Shown piece after piece: positions 1-6,488 of a DNA stretch of 26,038 bases. The first letter of the stretch is position 1. Each line of letters starts with the position of its first letter. Made by a program: the position numbers and the translations under genes. The notes below the pieces were generated by a model. It was not told the DNA's origin, searched no databases, and saw only the letters and a list, made by a program, of their open reading frames with translations. Source of the stretch: Pseudomonadota bacterium (GTDB lineage Bacteria; Pseudomonadota; Gammaproteobacteria; Burkholderiales; Burkholderiaceae_B); assembly GCA_023427945.1 (NCBI GenBank), contig JAEYZR010000268.1:1-26038 (forward strand). Direction: 5' to 3'.

Positions 1-44
1 TCATAATCCGTTGGTGCCGTGTTCGACTCACGGGGGGGCTACCA
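1..44 (+). tRNA. tRNA-Met (CAU, elongator), 3' part only
   Basis: The window opens inside the anticodon loop: the anticodon CAT is at 2-4. The 3' half of the anticodon stem follows, then a short variable loop. The T arm is intact, with stem CCGTG / CACGG around the loop TTCGACT. The 3' acceptor strand is GGGGGCT, followed by discriminator A and an encoded CCA at 42-44. An encoded CCA and a loop read as CTCATAA-type favour elongator methionine tRNA. The 5' half lies outside the window, so D arm and acceptor pairing cannot be checked. A tyrosine-integrase relic lies just downstream on the opposite strand, which fits use of this tRNA as an old attachment site. Confidence 0.85.
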
Positions 45-53
45 AGTATTCAT

Positions 54-84
54 GCGGGTTTGCGGGCAGGTGACGCAAACCCGC
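54..84. terminator. Perfect 11-bp hairpin behind tRNA-Met
   Basis: GCGGGTTTGCG at 54-64 and CGCAAACCCGC at 74-84 are exact reverse complements around a 9-base loop. The hairpin starts 9 bases after the tRNA CCA end. No T tract follows on the plus strand, so it is either a weak or factor-assisted terminator or processing signal for the tRNA transcript, or the end of an old inserted element. The role is inferred; the structure is seen directly. Confidence 0.5.
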
Positions 85-87
85 AGT

Positions 88-290
88 CACGTCAGATGGG
101 TGGAAAGTTGCCAAACACTGTTGATCATCTGGCCGGCAGCCGAGTGGCGCAAGTCGTGAAAGTGCAGCCAGTCCATGTCCACCTTTTTGCGCGCTGCCCG
201 GAAGTGCCTTGATATCGTGCTCTGGTCCGGTGTCGCATGGAACAGCGGGCGCGCAAGGAGTTCAATCAGCAGTGCCGGGCATCACTCTGG
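88..290 (-). pseudogene. Tyrosine recombinase (phage/island integrase) C-terminal relic
   Basis: Read on the minus strand, one frame gives about 65 residues typical of the catalytic part of a tyrosine integrase. They include ARKKVDMDWLHFHDLRHSAA, where HDLRH is the box II H-x-x-R motif. After QMIN the similarity stops and the frame ends at 88-90. The second conserved His/Trp and the nucleophilic Tyr are therefore missing. Upstream the frame closes near 290, so the N-terminal arm and core-binding domains are gone. The relic faces the 3' end of tRNA-Met, the usual layout of an element integrated in a tRNA gene. It cannot be active. The family call is confident; the parent element is unknown. 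Confidence 0.75.
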
Positions 291-347
291 ACGGTCAGCG
301 GGTGAGGGCGCCGGATCCCGGGGCGGCGCTCAGGGAATCGTGCGGAT

Positions 348-797
348 TTACTTCGCCTTCGAGGCGTCCGGAATTAGGTCCGTCCGGTAAGCGGATATCA
401 GAGAGTTGTATCCGCCGTTGCCGCAGGTCTGAATGTGAGCAAAGTAGCTTTTTCCCACCTGAAAAAATGCCGACGCGACTCTCGCATCTCTTAGCGTTTC
501 GAATGCGTCCAAATTAACCGTTACGGAAAACTGTGCATCGAGCTTTTTATCCGCATACCAGAAGCTCTCTATCGAGTTGCCACCTCTTTGATATTGCAGG
601 CCACCGATCACTATTTGCTCGATGCCGTTCATGCAATCGCGGTGCGCTGGCTCGAGATTGGTCACTCCTACGGTGCGGAGCTCCTTGTCAAGGGTCATTT
701 CAATGAGCTTTGCTTCAAACCCAGCAGGTCGACCCGGAGCAGCGGCTGAAAATAATGGGGCAGTTGCAGCCAACACCAACACCAGGCCTTTGAACAC
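348..797 (-). CDS. Small exported protein of unknown function
   Basis: This encodes 149 residues and I do not recognise the family. The N-terminus is a clear Sec signal peptide: Met-Phe-Lys, then a hydrophobic stretch rich in Leu, Val and Ala, ending near ATAPLFSAAA. The mature part, about 125 residues, is mostly polar, with two cysteines (in HRDCMNG and QTCGNGG) that could form a disulfide after export. I chose the GTG start at 795-797 because GGAG lies 6 bases before it. An in-frame TTG at 809 has no such site. A perfect TATAAT lies about 30 bases upstream, so the gene looks expressible. It stands alone, between an integrase relic and an IS3 relic, in decayed accessory DNA, which suggests horizontal origin. 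It could be a periplasmic or secreted accessory factor. Confidence 0.65.
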   Translation of the reverse strand: MFKGLVLVLAATAPLFSAAAPGRPAGFEAKLIEMTLDKELRTVGVTNLEPAHRDCMNGIEQIVIGGLQYQRGGNSIESFWYADKKLDAQFSVTVNLDAFETLRDARVASAFFQVGKSYFAHIQTCGNGGYNSLISAYRTDLIPDASKAK

Positions 798-817
798 GAC
801 GATCTCCAATGATTGAA

Positions 818-833
818 TTTCGCGAAAATTATA
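818..833 (-). promoter_or_regulatory. Putative -10 box and palindrome before the exported-protein gene
   Basis: On the minus strand a perfect -10 hexamer TATAAT occupies 828-833. The -35 position 17 bases upstream (851-856, GCAGAC) is poor. Immediately downstream of the -10 is the 10-bp palindrome TTTCGCGAAA at 818-827, well placed for a repressor or start-site element. The -35 side abuts the IS3 relic, so the insertion may have rebuilt this promoter. Confidence 0.4.
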
Positions 834-841
834 TAGGGGCT

Positions 842-1325
842 TTCGCAGAAGTCTGCGCGCGCGTGATCTGCTCGCCGTAGTTCGGCGGTATGACTGTCTC
901 GGACGCCTTGCGACTGAAGGAGCTGGAGCAAGAGCGCAACAAGTTCAAGGAGCTGTTGGCTGAATCGATGCTGGACTGGACAGGGCAGCGCTCAAACGAC
1001 GCTACGGCTATCGGCGCATCCATATTCTGCTGCGCCGTTAAGGCTGGCGGACAAATCACAAGCGGGTCTGGCGGCTTTACAGCCAGCCAGGTTTGAACGT
1101 TCGTAAGCGTCGCCGCAAACGCATCGCGCCTGCAGGACGGGTAGTTCGTGATGTTGCGACGACGCCGAATCAGAGCTGGTCGATGGACTTCGTAGTCGAC
1201 AGACTGGCCCTCTGGCCGCAGGTACCGGTGCCTGAGCATCGTCGATGACTACACGCGAGAGTGTTTTGCCATCGAGGTCGATGCATCACTGCCGGGATTG
1301 CGGGTGGCATAGGTGCTGCACTGCC
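842..1325 (+). mobile_element. Decayed IS3-family transposase relic (orfA end plus part of orfB)
   Basis: Residues from 890 on read FGGMTVSDALRLKELEQERN and then ...LLAESMLD, the end of an IS3-family (IS407-like) OrfA. Without an intervening orfB start, the sequence jumps to mid-OrfB in another frame: ALKRRYGYRRIHILLRR, then GWRTNHKRVWRLY, RKRRRKRIAP and NQSWSMDFV. It then shifts frame again to CLSIVDDYTRECFAIEVD. Damage includes a stop at 878-880 just before FGGM, a deletion near 973-985, a stop at 1039-1041, a frameshift near 1220 and a stop at 1310-1312. The SWSMDFV and DDYTRE stretches flank the catalytic Asp region of the DDE domain. No terminal repeats were found. The relic is inactive. 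Confidence 0.8.
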
Positions 1326-1333
1326 TATTCATT

Positions 1334-1361
1334 AGTTAACATAATATACATTATGCGTATT
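1334..1361 (-). other. dif: dif-like XerC/XerD recombination site (chromosome dimer resolution)
   Basis: Read on the minus strand, the site is an 11-base XerC-type arm AATACGCATAA (1351-1361), the 6-base centre TGTATA (1345-1350), and an 11-base XerD-type arm TTATGTTAACT (1334-1344). The recalled E. coli dif has arms GGTGCGCATAA and TTATGTTAAAT around the same TGTATA. The match is 8/11, 6/6 and 10/11, or 24 of 28, with the differences at the outer ends where Xer arms usually vary. dif is where XerC and XerD, activated by FtsK at the septum, resolve chromosome dimers. It normally occurs once, opposite the origin. The surrounding relics (integrase, IS3, broken gene) fit a terminus. The alternative is a dif-like copy left by a Xer-using mobile element. 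Confidence 0.85.
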
Positions 1362-1606
1362 ATATCAAAATCCGCAGGCAGACGGTTTTCATGCCTTGGA
1401 CTAAGCCAAAGCCACCAATTGGCCCCGATGGTTACCACACCACCACGGTCGCGTAGTACTTCAAAAACCTTTGTGAGAACATCAATCCGGTCTTGCCCCA
1501 TGGCCCTCATGCGCGGCATCGGGTGGCCGACTCGGCAGACCCTGTTGAAATGGTTTCTTGTAGCTGAGCATTGACCCGCCAGATTTCGGTGAGATTAGAG
1601 TTTGCT

Positions 1607-1913
1607 TTAGATCCACGGGTGGCTAGATGATTGCCGGGTTGCCGCCATTCCGATCGGAAGATCAGCCACAGCGTTGACATCTGGATCACTATCAAAATCG
1701 TGCGTAATCGGACCAGCGTCAGATGTGTCGTAGAGTAATTCCCGTTGCCTGAAAAACTTGCCAGTCATCTCCATTGACATCGTTGCCATGATGAATAACT
1801 TCCAGTATCGGACGCCCTTCTTCGGCTATCTGTTCTGAAGTAATTGCCATCATTCCCGGAAGCATGTTGAGAAAATCAGCCACACACCAACGCCCAGAGC
1901 ATAGCCCCAGCAC
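1607..1913 (-). pseudogene. Frameshifted small gene, immunity/DUF2185-like
   Basis: The minus strand carries two overlapping frames that read as one protein broken by a single indel near 1740-1760. The first frame gives MAITSEQIAEEGRPILEVIH and then GNDVNGDDWQVFQATGI before going off track. The second continues LLYDTSDAGPITHDF, DSDPDVNAVADLPIGMAATR and ends SSSHPWI at 1607. The pattern of a DDWQF-like stretch, then an acidic linker, then DP-x-V-x-x-x-ADLP-x-G-x-x-A-x-R resembles small DUF2185-type bacterial proteins, some of which sit beside polymorphic toxins. That assignment is from memory and uncertain. The start is unclear, since the first frame remains open upstream of 1913. A sequencing error rather than decay cannot be excluded. 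Confidence 0.45.
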
Positions 1914-2100
1914 TTGCCACCGCAGAAAGGCGTTGTCGCGGTCTAGATCTTCCGATTGGCGGCGCCCATTACATTCAGCATGTTGAATCTGGCTTCATGG
2001 GTCCTCACGATTGATCGTCCCACCCGAGTTGGCCCAGATGGGAAAAATCCCTTTCTTCATCTTCGCGGGTTTACCCACCTGTCTCTGCTGGCGTTTTTAC
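1914..2100. other. Intergenic stretch with no recognised gene
   Basis: I see no convincing coding frame, hairpin or repeat between the broken gene and the tetR promoter region. The minus-strand frame of the preceding pseudogene stays open for a short distance (to about 1995) without a recognisable domain. It is probably more decayed accessory sequence. Confidence 0.4.
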
Positions 2101-2103
2101 GTA

Positions 2104-2135
2104 GAATCAATTTAAACAAGCGTTTGAATTGAATC
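2104..2135. promoter_or_regulatory. Palindromic operator before tetR-fadE operon, PsrA-like
   Basis: CAATTTAAAC (2108-2117) and GTTTGAATTG (2122-2131) form an inverted repeat around AAGC with one mismatch. Including four more bases on each side gives 14-base arms with two mismatches. The core TAAAC-N4-GTTTG closely fits the operator reported for Pseudomonas PsrA, (G/C)AAAC-N2-4-GTTT(G/C). A candidate -10 (TAGAAT, 2102-2107) overlaps its left edge, though no good -35 is visible. A repressor bound here would block transcription. The encoded regulator starts about 20 bases downstream, so autorepression released by acyl-CoA is the likely logic. Confidence 0.7.
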
Positions 2136-2155
2136 CTCACCCAGGTGACCAACAC

Positions 2156-2860
2156 GTGAGCATCAATGTGCCCTCTTCCACCAACACATGCGAAGCGCTG
2201 ATCAACGCCGCTGAAAAACTCTTCATCGAAAAGGGACATCATTCGGTTTCCCTGCGAGACATCACGCGTGAGGCCAAGGCCAACCTGGCAGCGGTCAACT
2301 ACCACTTCGGTTCAAAGGAAGGGCTGGTCCAGGCCGTTCTCAAGCGGCGCCTGCTGGCCATCAATCAGGAGCGAATGAATGCTCTGGACAGGCTGGAAGA
2401 ACAGGCGCAGGGCAAGCCACTCAAGCCCTCGCACATCCTGGACGCCTTTTTTGGCACCTTGCTGCGCATGGCCGCTGACGAAGCCGGCGAAGGCGCCGGT
2501 GTTCTGATGCTGCTGGAGCGCACCATGTCCGACCCGGCCGCATTCATACACACACTGTTCGATCACGAGTACGTCCCTGTGCTGAACCGTTTTCGCGAGG
2601 CACTGTGCGCGGCGTTGCCGGGTGTGCCCCAGGATGAGATCATCTGGCGATTCCAGTTCATGTTGGGCGCCACGTCGTATGCGATAGTCGGCCCCCAGGC
2701 CTTGCGCCAGGTTGCCGGCTGGTGCCAGGGCGATGACGAAAAGGCCGATGCTGCCTTGTTGCTGCCGCGCCTGATGACGTTTCTGCAGGGTGGGCTGCGT
2801 GCGCCCTTGCCCGAGGGCCTGGATGGGCAGGCCAGCTCACTACACACAAGGGGACATTGA
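2156..2860 (+). CDS. TetR-family regulator of fatty-acid oxidation, PsrA-like
   Basis: This encodes 234 residues. The N-terminal TetR DNA-binding domain covers about residues 12-58. Its recognition region NLAAVNYHFGSKEGL (43-57) is close to that of Pseudomonas PsrA, as is the C-terminal stretch WRFQFMLGA. The all-helical C-terminal half is the ligand and dimer domain; long-chain acyl-CoA is the expected ligand by family and context. I chose the GTG start at 2156 because AGGTGA lies 7 bases upstream. An in-frame TTG at 2129 would sit inside the operator. The stop overlaps the fadE start (TGATG), so the two genes are translationally coupled. A PsrA-type box lies directly upstream. The role as local repressor of this beta-oxidation operon is inferred. 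Confidence 0.85.
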   Translation: MSINVPSSTNTCEALINAAEKLFIEKGHHSVSLRDITREAKANLAAVNYHFGSKEGLVQAVLKRRLLAINQERMNALDRLEEQAQGKPLKPSHILDAFFGTLLRMAADEAGEGAGVLMLLERTMSDPAAFIHTLFDHEYVPVLNRFREALCAALPGVPQDEIIWRFQFMLGATSYAIVGPQALRQVAGWCQGDDEKADAALLLPRLMTFLQGGLRAPLPEGLDGQASSLHTRGH

Positions 2861-5199
2861 TGTATCTGTTTTTCCTCGTTCTGCTGATCCTGATTGCGAT
2901 CATTGCGGTCATTCTTGTTTTCGCGCCGCTGCGGCGTGCGCTGCTGACCACGCCGATCCTGCGGGTGTTTCGCCGCATCCTGCCGCAGATGTCGGATACC
3001 GAGCGCGACGCGCTGGAGGCGGGCACGGTCTGGTGGGAAGGTCAGCTCTTCAGGGGGCAGCCGGACTGGAGGCAATTCGTCGCTTATGCACCCGCTACAT
3101 TGACCAGCGAGGAACAAGCTTTTCTGCAACATGAAACCGACGAGCTGTGCGCGCTGATCGATGACTGGCACGTCACGCAAAACAGTTTCGACCTGCCCAC
3201 GCAAGCCTGGGATTACATCAAGGCCAAAGGCTTCCTGGGCATGATCATCCCCAAATCTTATGGCGGCAAAGGCTTCTCGGCGTTCGCACACTCCGAGGTC
3301 GTCACCAAGCTCTCCACCCGCTCATCCGCGCTGGCCGTTTCCGTGATGGTCCCCAACTCGCTGGGGCCGGCTGAACTGCTGCTGCATTACGGTACCGAGG
3401 AACAGAAGAACCACTACCTGCCGCGCCTGGCCAGCGGTGAGGAAATCCCTGCGTTTGCCTTGACCAGTCCCTGGGCGGGCTCCGATGCCGCGGCCATTCC
3501 TGACCGTGGTGTGGTGTGCAAGGGGCAATGGAACGGCCAGGAAGTCACAGGCATGCGCGTCACCTGGGACAAGCGCTACATCACGTTGGCACCGGTGTGC
3601 ACGCTGCTGGGCCTGGCGTTCCGGCTGTACGACCCAGACGGTCTGCTGGGCGACAAGGTGGACATTGGCATCACCTGCGCGCTGGTTCCCCACGACCATC
3701 CCGGCGTACAGACAGGTCGTCGTCACTTCCCACTCAATGCCATGTTCATGAACGGCCCTACTCGGGGCGACGACGTGTTTATGCCGCTGGAGTTCGTGAT
3801 TGGCGGTGCCGATCGCGTCGGTCAGGGATGGCGCATGCTGATGGAGTGCCTCGCTGCAGGTCGCGCCATCTCGCTGCCCTCCTCCAACACCGGCATGAGC
3901 AAACTGACCGCGTTTGCGGTGGGCGGCTATGCCCGGGTGCGCACGCAGTTTCGCCTGCCGGTCGGTCGCTTTGAGGGGGTCGAAGAGGCCCTGGCCCGCA
4001 TCGGTGGCCATACTTATGTGATGGATGCGGCGCGCACCATGACGGCAGCGGCGATCGACCAGGGCGAAAAACCCTCGGTGGTGTCCGCGATCGTCAAATA
4101 CCACGTGACCGAACGTGCCCGCCAGGTCGTCAATGACGGCATGGACATCATCGGTGGCAAAGGCATCTGCCTGGGGCCCTCGAACTTTCTGGGCCGGGCC
4201 TATCAGCAGTTGCCCATCGGTATCACGGTCGAAGGTGCCAACATCCTCACGCGCAGCCTGATCATTTTTGGACAGGGAGCGATTCGCTGCCACCCCTATG
4301 TGCTGGCCGAAATGCAATCGGCTCAAAATCCCGATCATGCACAAGGCTTGAAGGCGTTCGACACGGCCTTCTGGGGGCATGTCCGATTCGCGCTGGGCAA
4401 CGGTTTTCGTGCCCTGGGCTATGGGCTGACGGGCGGCAGGTTCATCCGGACTGACGCCGATGTCAGCCCCGTCACGCTGCCCTACTATGCTCGCCTCACA
4501 CGCTACAGCACGGCGCTGGCCGTCTTTGCCGACGTGTCCATGTTGGTGCTGGGAGGCGATCTCAAACGGCGCGAAACGCTTTCCGGACGCCTGGGCGACA
4601 TTCTTTCTCAGTTGTACCTGGCCTCTGCCGCGCTCAAGCGCTTCGAGGTCGAGGGGCGTCCCTCAGACGACGAGCCCCTGGTGCACTGGGCGGTTCAGGA
4701 TAGTCTGTTGCGTATGCGCATGGCATTCGAAGGCGTGATCGAAAACTTTCCGAATCGCGCCGTCGCCGCGATGATGCGATTGGTGTGCTTTCCGTTCGGC
4801 ATGCACGAGCGGCCACCGGGCGACAAGATTGGCGCACGCATTGCACGTTTGCTGACTGAACCAGGCGCTACGCGCGATCGCATCAGCAAAGGCTGCTTTG
4901 TGCCCACGTCATCGGATGAGCCGGTAGGCGCCATCGAACTGGCTTTACAGGCCACCCTGGCTGCCGAGGCCGTGGACGCCAAGGTACGCAGCCTGGAGAA
5001 GAGCGGCCAACTGGATGGGCACCCCCACAACAATGTGCGCGATCTGCGCCGTGCCGCGTTCGATGTCGGCGCCCTTTCACAGGAGGAATACGACCTTCTG
5101 GCACGTCGCGATGCCTTGCGCGACCTTGTCATTGCGGTGGATGACTTTCCTCACGACTATTCTCCCGAAAAGGCCCATACGCCTGGAGTGAGCGCATGA
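2860..5199 (+). CDS. fadE: Acyl-CoA dehydrogenase, FadE type
   Basis: This encodes 779 residues, close to E. coli FadE (814). It catalyses the first, FAD-dependent step of beta-oxidation, oxidising acyl-CoA to trans-2-enoyl-CoA. Residues 1-25 form one strongly hydrophobic segment, typical of membrane-associated FadE. The central dehydrogenase region has the flavin-site stretch PAFALTSPWAGSD. The ITVEGANILTRS motif holds Glu458 at the position of the catalytic base in long-chain acyl-CoA dehydrogenases. The C-terminal 250 residues are the FadE-specific extension. The ATG at 2860 is preferred over a TTG three bases earlier; AAGGGG lies 6 bases upstream. The start overlaps the tetR stop, and the stop overlaps the thiolase start (ATGA), so the operon is tightly coupled. 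Confidence 0.95.
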   Translation: MYLFFLVLLILIAIIAVILVFAPLRRALLTTPILRVFRRILPQMSDTERDALEAGTVWWEGQLFRGQPDWRQFVAYAPATLTSEEQAFLQHETDELCALIDDWHVTQNSFDLPTQAWDYIKAKGFLGMIIPKSYGGKGFSAFAHSEVVTKLSTRSSALAVSVMVPNSLGPAELLLHYGTEEQKNHYLPRLASGEEIPAFALTSPWAGSDAAAIPDRGVVCKGQWNGQEVTGMRVTWDKRYITLAPVCTLLGLAFRLYDPDGLLGDKVDIGITCALVPHDHPGVQTGRRHFPLNAMFMNGPTRGDDVFMPLEFVIGGADRVGQGWRMLMECLAAGRAISLPSSNTGMSKLTAFAVGGYARVRTQFRLPVGRFEGVEEALARIGGHTYVMDAARTMTAAAIDQGEKPSVVSAIVKYHVTERARQVVNDGMDIIGGKGICLGPSNFLGRAYQQLPIGITVEGANILTRSLIIFGQGAIRCHPYVLAEMQSAQNPDHAQGLKAFDTAFWGHVRFALGNGFRALGYGLTGGRFIRTDADVSPVTLPYYARLTRYSTALAVFADVSMLVLGGDLKRRETLSGRLGDILSQLYLASAALKRFEVEGRPSDDEPLVHWAVQDSLLRMRMAFEGVIENFPNRAVAAMMRLVCFPFGMHERPPGDKIGARIARLLTEPGATRDRISKGCFVPTSSDEPVGAIELALQATLAAEAVDAKVRSLEKSGQLDGHPHNNVRDLRRAAFDVGALSQEEYDLLARRDALRDLVIAVDDFPHDYSPEKAHTPGVSA

Positions 5200-6488
5200 C
5201 GTTTCAACCTGTCTATATCGTCGACGGTGCCCGCAGCCCTTTTCTGAAAGCGCGCAACGCCCCAGGCCCCTTCTCGGCGAGCGATCTGGCCGTTCAGTCC
5301 GCCCGGGCACTGTTGCTGCGCCAACCGTTCGAGCCTGGTCGCCTGTCCGAAGTCATCCTGGGTTGCGCCGCCCCGTCGCCCGATGAAACCAACATCGGGC
5401 GGGTTGCCGCCTTGCGCCTGGGTTGTGGCCATGCAGTGCCGGGGTGGACGGTCATGCGCAACTGCGCTTCGGGCATGCAGGCCATCGACAGTGGTCTGGT
5501 GAACATCCAGGCCGGTCGCTCCGATCTCGTTCTGGCGGGCGGCGTAGACGCCTTGTCGCGTGCGCCGCTGCTGTTCTCCGACGACATGGTGCGATGGTTG
5601 TCGAAATGGTATGGCGCCAGATCCATGGGCGCAAAACTTGCCACGCTACGACAGTTTTCGCCACGCATGCTCAAACCGGTCATCGGCCTGCTCAAAGGCC
5701 TGACCGATCCGGTCGTGGGCATGTCGATGGGACAGACGGCCGAAGAGCTGGCGTATCGGTTCGGCATCACTCGTGAAGACATGGACCGGTACGCCAGCCA
5801 GAGCCACGCTCGTGCATCGCAGCGTGATCCCCTGGCGATGGAAACGATCGTGCCGGTGATCGCACCCGATGGCAAAGTGTTTACCGATGACGATGGCATC
5901 CGCGCCGATTCCACGGTGGACAAGCTGGCCAAGCTCAAGCCGGTGTTCGACAAACCCTACGGCAACGTCACCGCAGGCAACAGTTCGCAGGTGACCGACG
6001 GCGCTTCCTGGCTGATTCTTGCATCGGAAAAAGCCGTCCAGGCGTTGAACCTTCAGCCAATGGGTCGCATCATCGATGCTCAGTGGGCAGGTCTGGACCC
6101 TGCCCAAATGGGCCTGGGCCCGGTGCACGCCGCAACGCCGATTCTGCAGCGCCAGCACCTGGCGTTAGACGACGTCGATCTCTGGGAGATCAATGAAGCC
6201 TTTGCGGCCCAAGTGCTCGCATGCCTGCGCGCCTGGGAGGACGAGACGTATTGCCAGGCCCATTTCGGCCGCCCGGCATTCGGTACGCTCGATGAGGGGC
6301 GTCTGAATGTCGAGGGTGGCGCCATCGCACTGGGTCACCCCGTCGGAGCATCGGGTGCGCGCATTGTCCTGCACCTGCTGCAGGCGCTGCGCTACCGACA
6401 GCTCAAGCGAGGCATGGCCGCCATATGCATCGGCGGTGGCCAGGGCGGCGCCATGTTGATCGAAAACCTCGATGGAGCGAACGCATGA
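5196..6488 (+). CDS. fadI: Acetyl-CoA C-acyltransferase (thiolase), FadI/FadA type
   Basis: This encodes 430 residues, full length for FadI-type thiolases (about 430-436) and longer than FadA (about 390). It cleaves 3-ketoacyl-CoA with CoA to give acetyl-CoA and a shortened acyl-CoA, the last step of beta-oxidation. The nucleophilic cysteine is Cys90 in MRNCASGMQA. WEINEAFAAQ is at 330-339, His381 lies in ALGHPVGASGA, and the second catalytic Cys411 is in CIGGGQGG. The start codon overlaps the fadE stop, and the stop overlaps the next start (ATGA at 6485). It should form the beta subunit of a complex with the next gene product. Symbol fadI versus fadA is a judgement on length. Confidence 0.92.
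   Translation: MTFQPVYIVDGARSPFLKARNAPGPFSASDLAVQSARALLLRQPFEPGRLSEVILGCAAPSPDETNIGRVAALRLGCGHAVPGWTVMRNCASGMQAIDSGLVNIQAGRSDLVLAGGVDALSRAPLLFSDDMVRWLSKWYGARSMGAKLATLRQFSPRMLKPVIGLLKGLTDPVVGMSMGQTAEELAYRFGITREDMDRYASQSHARASQRDPLAMETIVPVIAPDGKVFTDDDGIRADSTVDKLAKLKPVFDKPYGNVTAGNSSQVTDGASWLILASEKAVQALNLQPMGRIIDAQWAGLDPAQMGLGPVHAATPILQRQHLALDDVDLWEINEAFAAQVLACLRAWEDETYCQAHFGRPAFGTLDEGRLNVEGGAIALGHPVGASGARIVLHLLQALRYRQLKRGMAAICIGGGQGGAMLIENLDGANA

Noticed and set aside
1325..1519. 64-residue minus-strand open frame running through the dif-like site
   Set aside because: No family pattern or ribosome-binding site; its C-terminal codons are simply the dif sequence.
1391..1570. Possible glyoxalase (VOC) fragment, with a PKPPIGPDGYHTTTV stretch on the plus strand
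   Set aside because: The resemblance to VOC N-termini covers under 20 residues, is followed by a stop, and nothing downstream supports it.
3322..4380. Long minus-strand open frame inside fadE
   Set aside because: It is a shadow of the GC-rich fadE reading frame; its composition is rich in His, Gln and Arg with no family pattern.
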